Shown one piece after another: positions 63,893 through 64,000 of a DNA stretch of 64,000 bases. How positions within the stretch are numbered: the first letter of the stretch is position 1; each line of letters opens with the position of its first letter. Source of the stretch: Gammaproteobacteria bacterium. Lineage in GTDB: Bacteria; Pseudomonadota; Gammaproteobacteria; Enterobacterales; Psychrobiaceae. A program made the translations under genes and the position numbers. The notes beneath the pieces are model-generated. The model ran no database searches, was not told the DNA's origin, and saw only the letters and a list, made by a program, of their open reading frames with translations. The stretch lies in NCBI GenBank assembly GCA_013214945.1, contig JABSRT010000012.1:1-64000 (forward strand). Direction: 5' to 3'.

Positions 63893-64000
63893 ATGTCTTT
63901 ATTTGTCCAAACAAACGTTGCTTCATTAAACGGTCAGCGTAATTTGAGCAACTCTACTAATGCATTATCAACTTCTATGCAGCGTTTGTCTTCTGGCTTA
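63893..64000 (+). CDS. fliC: flagellin, 5' part (cut by window end)
   Basis: The first 36 codons encode a flagellin N-terminus: [20 protein letters not shown] and [11 protein letters not shown], differing from the preceding flagellin by one residue in this stretch. AGGAG precedes the ATG, and a sigma-28 promoter lies upstream. The gene continues outside the window; its length and surface region are unknown. Confidence 0.93.
   Translation, partial: MSLFVQTNVASLNGQRNLSNSTNALSTSMQRLSSGL

Noticed and set aside
1-64000. CRISPR array or prophage
   Set aside because: No regularly spaced direct repeats with unique spacers, cas genes, or phage structural genes were found; the 23-bp units at 8-76 are adjacent without spacers.

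Overview
The window looks like a chromosomal segment of a marine gammaproteobacterium of the Alteromonadales type, near Shewanella, Colwellia or Psychromonas. This rests on the flagellar gene order flgT-flgP / flgN-flgM-flgA / cheV-cheR / flgB-to-flgL / flagellins, the presence of FlgO, FlgP and FlgT proteins, a UPF0325 (YaeH) protein, and sigma-54 and sigma-28 flagellar promoters. The genus cannot be fixed from the sequence alone.

Layout. Bases 1-3.4 kb are accessory DNA: a Y1-family (REP-associated type) transposase gene flanked by 28-bp inverted repeats, a partial copy of the same gene beside it, an intact yefM-yoeB toxin-antitoxin pair, and a decayed higB-higA locus whose higA has an in-frame stop. 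Bases 3.5-7.3 kb hold a gene of unknown function and a dctP-dctQ-dctM TRAP transporter. Bases 7.7-12.9 kb hold a yaeH-like gene, a cobS-cobT pair without cobN, and a divergent ThiD-ThiE-like fusion that has lost most catalytic motifs. Bases 13.2-19.0 kb are a chaperone-usher pilus locus whose usher-like protein ends in two SPOR-like domains. A FlgO-like lipoprotein gene follows.

Bases 20.3-29.8 kb form a nitrate assimilation region: nasA, nirB, nirD, a nitrate transporter and a PP2C-phosphatase/protein-kinase fusion. A likely sigma-54 promoter and NtrC-type enhancer precede nasA. Bases 29.9-35.9 kb carry ahpC-ahpF with an OxyR-like site, bracketed by two closely related chemoreceptors. A DEAD-box helicase and tRNA-Arg(CCT) follow.

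From 38 kb to the end the window is almost entirely flagellar. It covers assembly proteins, the anti-sigma factor flgM with its own sigma-28 promoter, rod, hook and ring genes under sigma-54 promoters, the hook-associated proteins, a large flagellin under sigma-54, and two or more small flagellins under near-identical sigma-28 promoters. Between the flagellins sits a minus-strand sugar operon: an N-acetyl sugar amidotransferase, HisF- and HisH-like partners, a divergent NeuB-like synthase, an APH-fold kinase-like protein and a GT-B-like protein. It probably serves flagellin glycosylation.

The strongest leads are the usher-SPOR pilus locus, the divergent NeuB/kinase/amidotransferase cassette, the kinase-phosphatase fusion tied to nitrate assimilation, the degenerate ThiD-ThiE protein, and the CobST pair lacking CobN.
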